DNA of 64,000 nt from positions 240,154-304,153 of the forward strand of contig JAJEKB010020245.1 in NCBI GenBank assembly GCA_022393335.1, given 5' to 3'. The notes beneath the pieces are model-generated. The model was given only the letters and a program-made list of their open reading frames with translations. It had not been told where the DNA came from and made no database searches. Positions 21,904-33,745 of the stretch are shown here, piece after piece. The stretch is from Macrotrachela quadricornifera (lineage: Eukaryota; Rotifera; Eurotatoria; Philodinida; Philodinidae). Numbering within the stretch: the first letter of the stretch is position 1; each line of letters opens with the position of its first letter. The position numbers were made by a program, and so were the translations under genes.

Positions 21904-24175
21904 TTAAAGATAGGCTGTAATACAAGAAATAGATGCTGGATAACCACCTGTAGCAGTACTTTTTAAAATGCATGTATTATTTTGATTGAAGATAAATGCA
22001 ACACAACCAGCCGTTGTTGTACAGTAAATACAACAATTTGCAAATGTTTCATTACGTCTAATAGCTAAATCATTACTTGCTGAAAAATCCCAATTTGGTC
22101 GAACGGTAAAAGAAGGACAGGTAAAATATGCTATAATAGAGAAAAGTTTGTTTTTTTTTCGTCAATACTACCAATCTTAATTTAATAACTTAGAAATAAA
22201 TAAATTACTTCAACAAGTATTAATAAATTTATCTTCTCAGCTTAAAAATTTGTCACGACTCTCTTAATTATAAAGTATTGAAATTCTCGACTTTTTCTTT
22301 AGAATGTTCAGTCAATCATGATTAGAATAATAGATCAAATATTAATAAAACTTAATTTTGTCTGACTAATTAATCGTATATCTTCTATAATATGAACTTG
22401 GAATGATCTATGGCTTATTGCACTTTTATAATTTCTCAATGAAGATAGTTCTGCATATATGCATATACTTAATCATCATCCAAAATTCTGTGTTTAGTAA
22501 ACTTTCAGAGTTTGTCAACCTACTTGTTGTAGTTGTTTGGGTAGTTGAAGTTGTCCTTGTAGTCGAAGTTGTTCTTGTAGTTGAAGTTGTTCGTGTAGTT
22601 GAGGTTGTCTGTGTCGTCGAAGTTGTGGCCGTAGACGTTGTAGATGTACTAGTAGTTGTACTAGTACTTGTCGTTGTTGTAGTTGTAGTAGTTTCTGTTG
22701 TACTAGTGGTTGATGTAGTACTTGTCGTTGTTGTAGCTATAAAATTAGATTATGTTTTTTTGTTTATTTGATAAGTAAATTTATTTTTTATGAAATAGAT
22801 TAAAATATCTTACTTGTTGTTGTAGTTTTTGATGAGTTCAATGTCGCAATTAACGTAGCGGCAATAGCTGTGCCTAGTAGAAGAGCAGCAAGTATAGAGC
22901 ATATTGTGCATAAACATAAACATCGCCAAGAATAAGCAGGACAACATCTATATAAAAAATATCGAAAAAAGGAAAAAAAAAAGAAAAATGATCTACCTTC
23001 TTTTTCGTTGTCTTTTGGATTTTCGATTATGTTCATCATCAAAAATTAATCTTCTATCCATTGTCTATTTATATTTTTTAATAATAAAAATCTTCGAAAT
23101 AAAATTAAAAGAACTTACTTTAACGATACTATTATCAACAAATCGCATTGATCTACTATTGAAACTATTCTATAATACATTCATAATATTTATATATTCT
23201 TATGTTAAGTATATTCTTAATTACCTGAGAGTTAGTCACTGCAGATGATTCCCATGATCGTAATCCAGCTGATGGTGAAAAATTTTCACGAATGATGCTT
23301 TGATTATTTATTTTCTCTTCATCAATTTTAATTGTATCATTATTTTGTTGTTGAATGTTTGTATTAAAATCATTACTTTTTTCAGTATTTTGACTTGACT
23401 ATTACAAAAATATCAAAAAATGATACCATAACATAAGATATTTTAATCATTTCTTTCATATTTAATCGTATATGAGTATGAAAATTATAGAAAGAAACAT
23501 ATTTGATAGTAGTTTTTTAGGAAATCCTATTGTCATCAAATAAATTTTTAAGGCTATTTAAATTTAAAATAGCCTTTATGTCTGAACGAGTAAAAAAATT
23601 CTGCAATAGGTTAAATTTAACTTTATAGTATTGGGTATGAACGTGATAATATAAGTCTATTTGATCTTACCTGCAATGGAGAATGATCAAGATAACGAAA
23701 ATTAAAAGCACTGATCGAATGTATGGCATTCTTTGAATGATCGACTGATTTTTGAGTAGTAAAACATTGTTTTGATTGATTTTGATAATGTTGAGGATTC
23801 ATATTCGTAAAGATCTGTTTAAGATAAAAATAGTAGAAATATGAATATTCAAACAGTATAGATATAACCGAAGAGAAATTATCAGTATTATCAAGAGTAT
23901 TATTGAACGAATGAGGATTTGTACTTCTTGATCGAATAGATGTATGAATCATTTTATTGGATCGAATCCGTGTGATTGATGACTGATTGAACTATATTAA
24001 GTGTGATTCATGGAAATAAGAATGAAAACATATAAGAAGAATATCTTACTCGATTTGCTAGTGAATAAGGACGACGATGGTGTGAAACTTTGATGATACG
24101 TGGTGATGGACAACCTAGAATATTATGGTTATAAATAATTCAAAATGATAATGGTGAATAGTAACTTTGAATCAT
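21904..24175 (-). CDS. Type II membrane protein with Thr-rich stalk and PAN/apple-like domain, ten exons
   Basis: Exons (minus strand order) 24166-24175, 24050-24114, 23869-23991, 23671-23814, 23225-23398, 23119-23169, 22997-23064, 22814-22947, 22524-22736 and 21904-22130 join in phase (402 residues). The first 10-nt exon is the least certain. The first ~212 residues are polar, low-complexity and end in a strongly basic stretch (NRKSKRQRKRR). A Cys-rich turn (CLCLCTIC) then runs into one membrane helix (SILAALLLGTAIAATLIATL). A mucin-like stalk of about 70 residues is almost all Thr/Ser. The last exon has six or more Cys (YFTCPSF, CCIYC, GCVAF, NTCILK, SISCI), the spacing of a PAN/apple-like domain, which binds proteins or sugars. 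Basic residues before the helix predict a cytosolic N-terminus. The ligand is unknown. Confidence 0.75.
22524..22736 (-). repeat. Thr/Ser-coding minisatellite exon
   Basis: On the plus strand the unit GTAGTTGAAGTTGTTCTT and variants repeat in tandem. On the minus strand this is an exon coding TTSTTRTTSTT-type repeats, the O-glycosylation-prone stalk of the PAN-like membrane protein. The plus-strand Val-rich frame across it is a shadow. Confidence 0.85.
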
Positions 24176-25657
24176 TGTCAGATCTTTTATTGTGAATATT
24201 ATTTTAGGTTACGTGCAAAATATTACTGTTCTTATAGTTCACTTTTCAAAGAATGTATATTTTTTGTTTTATTCAACAACAAACGAAAGAAAAACTAATA
24301 GAATATATTCCTTTTTATATATGTATGATTTTGTACGCGGCTTGCATAAAAGTATAATAAACAAAAAAAAAAAATAAATTGATTATTGGTATAGCTTCGT
24401 TATGTAAACAGAAATAATTATGTTCTAAATGAAATCTTCGGCTACAGCATCATCCTTCACAATTTTATGCAAATATTATTCAAAATTTAATTGATTTTGT
24501 GTATTAATTGAAATCCAGCACTGTCTTTTCTTACCTTTTTTTTCGTTTATACTGATTTGTCCACAGAGTACAAAACAGCATCGACGTAGGGAATTGATGA
24601 CGTTAATAACAAGGTATAAGAAAAAGCTTAGAGTTTGTATTCTTAAAGTGTAATATAAAGTTACGATTAGTAAATATTCCTTTACTAACAATAAATATTT
24701 CATGAATTTTCTTCTTTTTGAGATACTATTTTTAATTTATTCATTTATTTCAATGAAACGAAGTACTTCCTGCTTGTATGGATGCCAACTATTGTCTAAA
24801 TTCAAAATAAATCACATATATATCAGAAAGATTTTTTGTTTTTTCGAATGTATTGTTTTTTGAAAGTATTCATTATTTTGAAAATATGATTAAAGCTATT
24901 TTGTAGAGAATTTTACATCTCATCTTTTTATAAAAAAAATCATGACTTTTGATGAAAAGGAAAAAAGATTTAAAGATAAAATATTGAGAAGCTCATTTAT
25001 TCTATCGCACTTGTTATTTATTTTATCATTCGAAGTAATGTCTTTTTTTCATTAGAACATATGGGTTTTCTTTCCTTTTTTTTTAATTCTTTATTTTTGG
25101 TTATCTCAAGTGAATCAATGAAAGAATTTCTTGAATAAAACAATAAAGAGCATTGATACTCATCATTTATTAAAGATATTTATAAGGTAACATACTACTT
25201 TTTTATGATGTCTCAGACTGATTATGTTCATCACTTAATCTTTCTTCATGAATAAACCTAAATATTGAGAAAAAAAGGCAATGCATTCGATGAAATCAGA
25301 AATATAAGTATCTTCAATATATTCTCTTTGATGAGTTGAAAAATCTTTTCAATTGTATTACATTAATTTATAAATCTTGGTTAACTCTCTAACGTATCCG
25401 GAACGTACGATTATTTACCCTATTGAAGACAGAAGTATGCATTAAATATAAAGTTTCCGTTATAATTGTTATTATAGCTCCTCGATAGCCATCGTTTCAA
25501 CTTTAATGATGAGCTATAGGTACCTTTTAAAATAAAATTTTTCATTTTATCAGATAATTTTATTTATTTGCTCTACATATATTTGATAAGTAAAAATTTG
25601 AGTAATTCATGAATTCTTATTTTGAAAAGTCTGTTAAATCGATTCTATTATAGCAAT
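24176..25657. other. Intergenic region, no gene recognised
   Basis: AT-rich sequence upstream of both the PAN-like gene (minus) and the GPCR gene (plus). Short open frames here show no protein character. Confidence 0.45.
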
Positions 25658-26662
25658 ATGTCATCGAACTCATCAGATGCAATTATAATTAACACTTTAA
25701 ATGTTGTTTCACATTATTTCAATCGTTACTTATCAATTGCTATTCTTCTTTTCGGTATCCTTGGTAATTTTCTTAATAGTCTTGCTCTATCACAGAGAAC
25801 TCTTCGTTCAAATCCATGTGCTTCACTTTTTCTTGCATCATCAATCGCTAATATTATTACACTTATATCCGGTATTACTGTCCGTTTATTAGCTAGTTGG
25901 TCTATCGATCTAACGGATAGTATTGGATGGCTCTGCAAATTCCGTGTTTTTGTCTTATATGCTTCAAGAACAACAGCTTTATTACTGATCACACTAGCCA
26001 CTATCGATCGATGGCTTTTATCATCTATTAATGTTCATCGTCGACAGTTAAGTACATTAAAAAATGCTCAACGAGGCATAATTATTATTATATGTTTATC
26101 GAGTTTAGCATATGCTGAAATATTCTACTGTTTCGAAGCGAATCTTAAAGATACTCCAGTAAAATGTTATAGTAAAACAGAATTGTGTCGTTTAATACTC
26201 GACTTGAAATTTATTTTTATTAGTGTTACAATTCCTTCATTATTGATGTTAATCTTTGGATTAATGACTATCTTTAGACTTCATCAGAGTAGTTTGCGTC
26301 GAATACAACCTGTTAATGTGTTAGCATTGACTCAAATATCAAGCCCAGTTGAACGGTCAAAACGTTGGAAGAAAACTGATCGTTATCTGTTTACGATGCT
26401 TTTTATGCAAGTTATTTTATTAACTCTATTTTCAGTTCCACAAGTTATTCATAGTCTTTATTTAAATATTATTCGTGACCAAATAATATCCTCTATACAT
26501 AATGCAATCAATAATTTTATTCTTAATTTAGTTTTTCTTTTAACTTATGTGACGAATGGAATGCCATTTTATATCTATACATTAACGGGTGGAACTGTTT
26601 TTCGTAAAGCATTATACAGTGCAATACAAGAATTTGCTCGAAAGATTCATTGTCAACGATGA
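25658..26662 (+). CDS. Rhodopsin-family seven-helix G-protein-coupled receptor
   Basis: A single exon of 334 residues starting at the ATG before SSNSSDA; upstream in-frame codons lack an ATG. Features: glycosylation site NSS near the N-terminus, helix 1 with FGILGNFLN (N37), helix 2 with FLASSIAN, the conserved Cys93 at the start of helix 3 with partner Cys in loop 2 (VKCYSKTELC), and the helix 3 end as DRW (117-119) instead of DRY. Seven hydrophobic segments are clear. Helix 7 contains NGMPFYIYTL, where the usual NPxxY proline-tyrosine is shifted to NxMPFYIY. A short basic tail (RKIHCQR) follows. This resembles the large bdelloid/lophotrochozoan peptide-receptor-like expansion. The ligand and G protein are unknown. 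Confidence 0.85.
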   Translation: MSSNSSDAIIINTLNVVSHYFNRYLSIAILLFGILGNFLNSLALSQRTLRSNPCASLFLASSIANIITLISGITVRLLASWSIDLTDSIGWLCKFRVFVLYASRTTALLLITLATIDRWLLSSINVHRRQLSTLKNAQRGIIIIICLSSLAYAEIFYCFEANLKDTPVKCYSKTELCRLILDLKFIFISVTIPSLLMLIFGLMTIFRLHQSSLRRIQPVNVLALTQISSPVERSKRWKKTDRYLFTMLFMQVILLTLFSVPQVIHSLYLNIIRDQIISSIHNAINNFILNLVFLLTYVTNGMPFYIYTLTGGTVFRKALYSAIQEFARKIHCQR

Positions 26663-27230
26663 TAATTTATTGATTAAGTAACTGACCATTATTTAAAGAA
26701 AACAATTGTATAGAAATAAGATGACTACAAAATAGATTTAGAATCTTATATTTGTTATGTATTCTTAAAGATGAAGTCCATCAAATGCTCTTTATATAAA
26801 TAGTTTATTCGCATTTGTCTTGATGTGTTGTTACGAAGAGAATGCAACAATTTCAAATACAATTGCAGTGAAGATAATAGTACGATTGAGTTCTTTCATT
26901 TCACTGACCATTAATGATTCCGCTATGACAAAAACAAATTACTTTCGAGAAAACATACTGGTTATTCGATTTTTTCGAAACATGTCAGATAAATAATTAT
27001 ACAGCAGCAGTGAGACATGTTAATGACGTACCTATACAAAAAACATTGCATATTATCTTCTAATAAAGAAATCATATCACATTTTAAAACTACGGTCGAT
27101 AGTAATAGACTAAAAAGAGTATTTATGTATGCATATACAAAGAGATCTTGACTTTGGTAACATTGTGCTTAATGAGTATTGAAAGCGTTCTACTCAGGTC
27201 ATACCAAAAGTAGTAAGCTTCGCATCTTAA
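26663..27230. other. Intergenic stretch
   Basis: 3' flank of the GPCR gene. No gene recognised. Confidence 0.45.
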
Positions 27231-28083
27231 TTTCGCATAGACTGCTTGAAAAAATATTTCTTTTTCATATGAAAAGATAGAGCATCTTTTGCTCTATCTT
27301 TCTATGCTATTTAATTACTATTAAATGGATATCATAATCATAAAATTATCATAAAAACTGTTTTTGTTGCGAACTGGATAGTACCATTTGGATTATAATA
27401 TGTGTGTCATAAAAAATGGGTCACTTTCACATTTCATTTTATTATCATTAAGTAGGTTGTATTAAAAAAACAAAATATACAAGCACAAGATGCAACGTGA
27501 GAAGTTCTACAATTTATAAAGGATTGCTTACTCTATAGTTGTACTTATTGTTTTCAAAATGGACAAAATTCCGAACGATCAAATTTCGACACTACAAAAA
27601 CGATATTGTTTTATGGTAAAGGACGAATTCACTTGTTTTCTATCGCATCTTTTATAATTGTTCTTTGGAAATTGTAGAGTCTTACACGCTGCATCTTGGT
27701 AGTGTATTCTGCTTTCTTGTAATACCGTAGATCAGGTAATAAAAAGATGAAACAAGAAAAAACGAATTAATCTTTTACCAAAAAAGCATCTCGTTTTCAC
27801 AAGGTCGACATTTGGTCGTTTAGAGTTTTGCCCATTTTGAAAATAAAAAGTGCAACTATAAAATAAGCGATCCTTTATCAATTCTAGGACTTTTCACGTT
27901 GTATCTTGTGCTTGTATATTGTGTTTTTTAATATAACCTACTAAGTGATAATAAAGTGAAATGCAAAAATGTCCGACCTATTATGATCGATTGAATAGCA
28001 ATCAAATAGCATAGAAAGTTAGAGCAAAAGACGCTCTGTCATTTCATAAAAAAAGAATCTTTTTTCAAGCAGTCTATACGAAA
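27231..28083. mobile_element. Fold-back element, family 3 (853 bp)
   Basis: The terminus TTTCGCATAGACTGCTTGAAA is mirrored as TTTCAAGCAGTCTATACGAAA at the right end. Arms of nearly 400 bp pair throughout, for example AGATAGAGCATCTTTTGCTC versus GAGCAAAAGACGCTCTGTC, and TACAAGCACAAGATGCAACG versus CGTTGTATCTTGTGCTTGTA. No coding frame, so it is a non-autonomous fold-back transposon. One-armed relatives lie at 41400-41575 and 59089-59389. Confidence 0.85.
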
Positions 28084-28923
28084 GTATCAATATTAACAGT
28101 AAATGATAAGTAGTACTGTCTACCATCTACCTGCAAAGTCATAAGTGGTCCAGGTATCATTTAACACTTAGGACATATACAGTATAAATCACGATTTATT
28201 AGTGACAGTAATAGAAATATGGAACTTCCACTTCATTTAATCTGCACTTACGAGCTAAAGTTGTCATAGATTTAGTTATTACTAAAATTAAAAATTTGTT
28301 GCAAGACTACTAGTTAGTCATATCATGTTCACTAAAAGTATCTGAGTAAGAAGAATGTTTTATTGTGAACAATCGAATCCTCTTTTGCATTATATGCAAT
28401 AACACGAACATAGTGCTCTTTACCTCTATTGTAGTAATACGAATAGCAATTGTACTGCTTCATGTTTTATTTTTTCACTATTGTCAAACTCCTACATCTA
28501 TGCATACATACAAATGGATCATTTTTTAGTACTCATAAAAAAAGACTCCTACGTGTGTAATAACAAAATTATGACGACAACGTAAAAGAACACTCATAAA
28601 TATATTTATGTTTTCCGCATATTATTAGTAAGACATGTAACCGTGCTTCAATGCTTGATGTTGACATTTTGCTTTTTTATTATGGGTATGTCGAAGTAAT
28701 ATCACTAACCCATAAAAAGATCGAATTCAATACAACATGATTCATTGGTAAGATGAATAAAAAAATATAACAATCATTAAAGGTATGAATTTACGTTCTC
28801 TTATTATTGAATATGGCGACAGAAAAATTAAGAAAAATTGTCAATAGTTACGCAATATAAATTTCATCGTCACTTTTTAGTCTTATCACCATTTCGAAAA
28901 TTCTTCAAATATCGATATCTGTG
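28084..28923. other. Upstream flank of the GPI-anchored protein gene
   Basis: AT-rich sequence with no gene recognised. It should contain the promoter of the gene at 28924. Confidence 0.4.
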
Positions 28924-31900
28924 ATGCTTTTTGCTCTTCTTCATCTACTCATCATTTTTGGACCATTTTCCATAAAGGCTCGTCCTTCGTTTAATTCTGT
29001 TCTCTCTTCTACAAAGGATAAAATAAAATACATTGATTCTAATACAGGTTTTCCACTTCATTCGAATGTTTTTCGACAAACATTCGATATAAATGATGCA
29101 AATACTAAACGTGGTAAAAGTTGGCCTGAGAAAATTCATAAGATGAAACTTAAATCCGATGCCAAATTACATCCAACTGCATGTATAGTACTCGATGTTA
29201 TCTTGGCTCTTGAATCGGTTCGATGTCAGTTTGGCACTTCACAACAACTTCAACTTACATTTAATTCAGCATCGAATGCTTTATCTATCTATAAAAAATG
29301 GCTTTTTTCAGATGCTACATTTATCAATGGTGGTATGGAATGGGGTTGTCTAAACGAAACTACAAAACAACCAATGCTTATTATTCAACGTCTCAAATCA
29401 TTTCAACTACAAAAGGACCAAATAATTGTCAAAACCATAAAAGATACTAATCTAAGTCCGCTCGTATGCTTTGCCAATATTACAATGAGTCTCACAATTG
29501 AACAAGGCAATTCGAAATCACCAACGATATCACGTATGAAACGAGCAACAGTTACAGTACACAAATTAAGAACATCTATTGATTCATGGAATTTTACTCC
29601 GCTCGAACCTTACGGTAATGAAATATTCTATCCAGGACAAACGATCAAGATACGATGGTCATATTCTAATATTGATGGAACGAATGATCTTATAATTACA
29701 CTCCATCGAAAACGGTTGGGATGGAATACTGAATCGAGTCAATTGAAGACACGTATCAATGTTCGAAACATCGCATTCACTATACCTGTTTCATTGGAAA
29801 CATCTTCATATGATCAATATTATTTTGAGTTTTCTTTTCGTCATAAGCTGGGATTCTATAAACGAACAAGCGCAACCTTTAATATTCCAACACGGCCGTT
29901 AATTATTCCGCGATCACCACCCAGTATGAATGATGTTTATTATCCAGGCGATTTAGTACCAATAGCATGGGAAAGTATCAATTTTGATGAGACATCAAGA
30001 ATTATCGTACGATTTCGACGAGCACGTATATCAATAATAAACGATGCCATATTAGATACATTTACAGTGATGGCCACAGCTAATATGTACAATTACATAA
30101 TTTCTCCTTCATTAGATAGAGCAGATAATGACAAATACTATTACTTCGAGTTTGATTGTAAGTTGAACATAAACTATTCATCAAAATATATTTTTTGTAT
30201 GTTCTATCTAGATTGTACATCGTGGTTATCGTTAAATTGCAAACAATCAACAAATCATTTTTTTGTGCCTACACGGCCTTATGTACATCCAACATTTCCG
30301 GCTGTAAACGAATGGTTTTTACCATCTCAATTGTTAACACTTACGTGGACAAGTGCTAATTTTGCTAGTCCTAATGATCTCCTTACAATCAAACTTCGGC
30401 GCCACAATTATCTGCTACCTGATAGTGATATTGACGTGTTCACATGTACAGTCAACTCAAGTGGATTGTGTACGCACACTTTACCTAGTATAGATATATC
30501 ATTTTCTGACTATTATTTTGAATATAATTGGTGTAAACATTGGTATTCAACGCAATGTACAGCTAAAACTAATCGATTCTCTATTCCTACACATGCTATT
30601 GGATCATGGAATTATGATATGGATCAAGATCAAGCACTTCATCCACAAAATCTTTATTTAACTACTTGCAGTAGTTTATGTCCAACAGAAGATCCTACAT
30701 TATATTACGTATGTCGAATGTGTACCGAAGGTCGAAAAATGGGTATTCAATTGACGTGCGCAAATTGTTGGGTTACCTATGATTATAGTCTCGTGCAAAT
30801 GGATCTCGTACGTAAAGATAATTCACTTACATTAGATTATCTCACTGTACGTATCTATTCGAGTATTTCAGTCAATATGGATTTGGCCATTTCAGCTAAT
30901 TATCAGGATGTTTTTAGTGGCAGCTTAAAATTACCATCAATTTCAATTATAAGACCAATACCTTTTAGTATTGGTGACATTCAATTTGATGTGGGTATAT
31001 CATTTGCATTATCTATCCCATGGTATATTGAAGCGAACACAATTGGAAACCTTACAGGTGGTGTTGATTATAAATTGCAGACAAATTTAACATTGATTAC
31101 TTCAAGAGGGAATACGACACGGCATTTCGATCAGAAACTTATACGTAATAATCATCCGATACAAGGTGATTTTCAAGGCGATGTTAAAGTTGATCTTGCT
31201 CTTCGACCAACATTACAATTCGACGTCGGTATTTTTACACTTGAAATAGCTACTGAAGGCTATATGATCTTCGAAGATATATGGCGCTATCCTCAATTTG
31301 ATCCTCTTCCAACATCAATTTTCAACTGGAATAAGCAAAAATCAGCTGATTTTCATCTATCTATTCCAACAAATGCCTGCATGTTGCCTCATTTTATTCG
31401 ATACCATGTTACATTTGGTATTCGTAAAACACATGTCAAATTTTTTGTTACGATTGTGAATTCACTCATCCAATATTTAACTAATTACACTACATCATAC
31501 TCAACACCTTCTCTACTTGATCTTGGTCCATATGAATTAGTTTCAGGTTGTATGTATGTAGTTCGTCAAAATACAGACATTCCAAAAACAGTATATTTTG
31601 TACTTAATCGAAAATTTAATCGAGCAATAGATACTATCGATGAATATTTATCAAAATCAATACTATTCGATTTAGCTTACGCATTGAATGTGTCACAAAC
31701 ACGTCTCTACTATAACAGTACATATGGTATTCAACAAGATAAAATGACTGGCGTAGGTATCACACTGCTACCATCAATGTCAACTTGTTCTGTCGATGTA
31801 ACCGTTTTAAAATTAGTAGAAATGCTTCAAATACAAGAGATGAATACAACTTCATTACTATATTCCGGAAAAATGACAAGCTTACTCAATCTTCAGCATA

Positions 31901-32245
31901 CACTCAGTGTGAATGATCTGCAGTTGTCAACAATCGAGAAACCCATGTAAGTTATATTTGTATTCTAGACAAAAGTTGATACTATAATTTATACAAAATT
32001 TGCAGTGTGCCTACGACTCAGACATTGTGTAAATATTTATCAGTTTAAAAATAACTTGTGTAACTAATTGAAAATCTTATATTTATCTTTTTATTAGATC
32101 AACAATCATCTCGAGCATCGACAACAAACACAGTGGAAACAATTCTACCTCACAAACGAGTGCTGCACCAGCGGCATCGTTTGTGATGTATGTTTTAACT
32201 AGTGCGATGCTGATAACTTCAAAACGAACATCATCTACTAATTGA
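28924..32245 (+). CDS. Large GPI-anchored surface protein with three repeated beta-type domains
   Basis: Exon 1 is 28924-31946 and exon 2 is 32098-32245, joined in phase (CAT|GTAAGT ... TTATTAG|ATC), giving 1,056 residues. A signal peptide (MLFALLHLLIIFGPFSIKA) is followed by a furin-like RMKR site (204-207). Three repeats then begin with the same pattern: FYPGQTIKIRW (~233), YYPGDLVPIAW (~337) and FLPSQLLTLTW (~463). Each ends in a (Y/F)YFE(F/Y) strand about 60-70 residues on, as in Kre9/KNH-type Ser/Thr-rich GPI-anchored domains. A Cys-rich segment follows (SSLCPTEDPT, CRMCTEG, CANCW), then a long beta-rich region. The tail encoded by exon 2 (SAAPAASFVMYVLTSAMLI) fits a GPI-anchor signal. 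A cryptic 23-nt exon after AG at 31997 or intron retention would give other C-termini. The function is unknown; a cell-surface or secreted adhesion role is inferred. Confidence 0.75.
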
Positions 32246-33745
32246 ATGGATTAATCAAACTGATGAAACACAAAATCTAACAAAAATAAAATCCTCGTGG
32301 CGACATTAAAATATAAAATTTCCTTGACTCTTGTCTTTTTCTTGTTAACCAAGAAGTAGAGTTTTTTGTTCAGTTTACTGTGTCTCATCTATATTAGATG
32401 TGAATGCATTGAAAACTTTCACTAATGGAATCTACTGTGTTTTCATACCTATATAGAACTATTCAAAAGTCATAATTATTAGTTTTATCCATCATAGAAC
32501 TAAATAAAGGTTCCATTGAGTTTAAATGAGATTTTTATCGTATGAAAAAGCAAATATGATGTTCCATAAAATCTTACCAGGCTCGTCTCATCTGTTCATG
32601 AAATTATATTCTTGTAAAGTAATCGAATATTTCAGAAACATACTCTGTCTGGTACTTAAGATTGAATGAAAAAACATGAGAAATGAAACTTGCATCTTTC
32701 GATAACTGATCAACACCTCTATTGATTCAACTTCTTGTTTTTCAACTGAAAGTAAGTTTTCATTTAAATAGATCTTGGTATAAGATAAACTGACTTTCAT
32801 GAACAATGACTAGTTGAGAAGAGTTCTGAATGACTGAATTTGATAATCCAAGATTACTCATTACGCGATTTCTGTAACTGAGAAGAACTATCAGAATGAC
32901 TTTGGTTTCAATGATTAAAATATCATATTTTATTGTGAAAAAGTAATAGACATGATTTGTATCTCTAACCCTATTAGTTCCGCTAAAAATACACTCAATA
33001 AAATACTTTTATAAAAGCTGAAATGATGTATTTTAAAACTCCAATAAATGTCTATAAGAATGTACTTTTATTTCTCGCACATTCAGTTTATGTACAAACT
33101 ATTTCTAATGTGTTATATTTGAACTTGTGTAATATGCTGTCTCTTGCTAATAAGACCAAATAAGTAATCTCGATCGACATTCATTCATTCAAACATCTCA
33201 CAGATTAACTTTGTGATAGATGAAAAAAAAAACAAATACAGAAGAATGTAAATGATGAATAATACAACGCGATATTCCTCTCATTGAATATGTTTTTTTT
33301 TAGTTCATAGAATCAGTCTCGGTTTCTATATTTGTTTAAACTCTTCATGAAATAGCACTGATGGTTTATGCTATGAAAACAGTTTTTTCTCAAGATGCAA
33401 ATGTATTTTCTACGTAATATTCATTGTTTCGATTTACTTATTCGTAAGAGTTCTAATTTCTGTTAGACGTCTTCCAATCAAAATAGGCCTAATTAGAAAA
33501 AATGGTTTATCTACAGCTTTGATCAAGCTGATTTTAAGTAAACATTACATAATAATCCAACACATTTTATCTCTTGTTCATCATTTAAATAAAAACCTGC
33601 ATTTTTCATGTCATACAAAAGAATATGAATAAAATCTTGTTTATATCTTTCTTTCTATTAAAAAATTATAATGTTTAAGATACGTTATAATATCATGTTT
33701 AAAAAGGAAAATTAAAAATAATCATTAAGAAAACTAATAAATTTT
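32246..33745. other. Intergenic region, no gene recognised
   Basis: About 1.5 kb of AT-rich DNA between the 3' ends of two convergent genes. The open frame at 32588-32806 (minus) has no protein-like features. Confidence 0.5.

Noticed and set aside
22403..22771. Plus-strand open frame with long Val runs
   Set aside because: It is the antisense shadow of the Thr/Ser-rich exon of the minus-strand membrane protein.
25726..26001. Minus-strand open frame of 91 codons across the GPCR
   Set aside because: Antisense shadow of the receptor helices.
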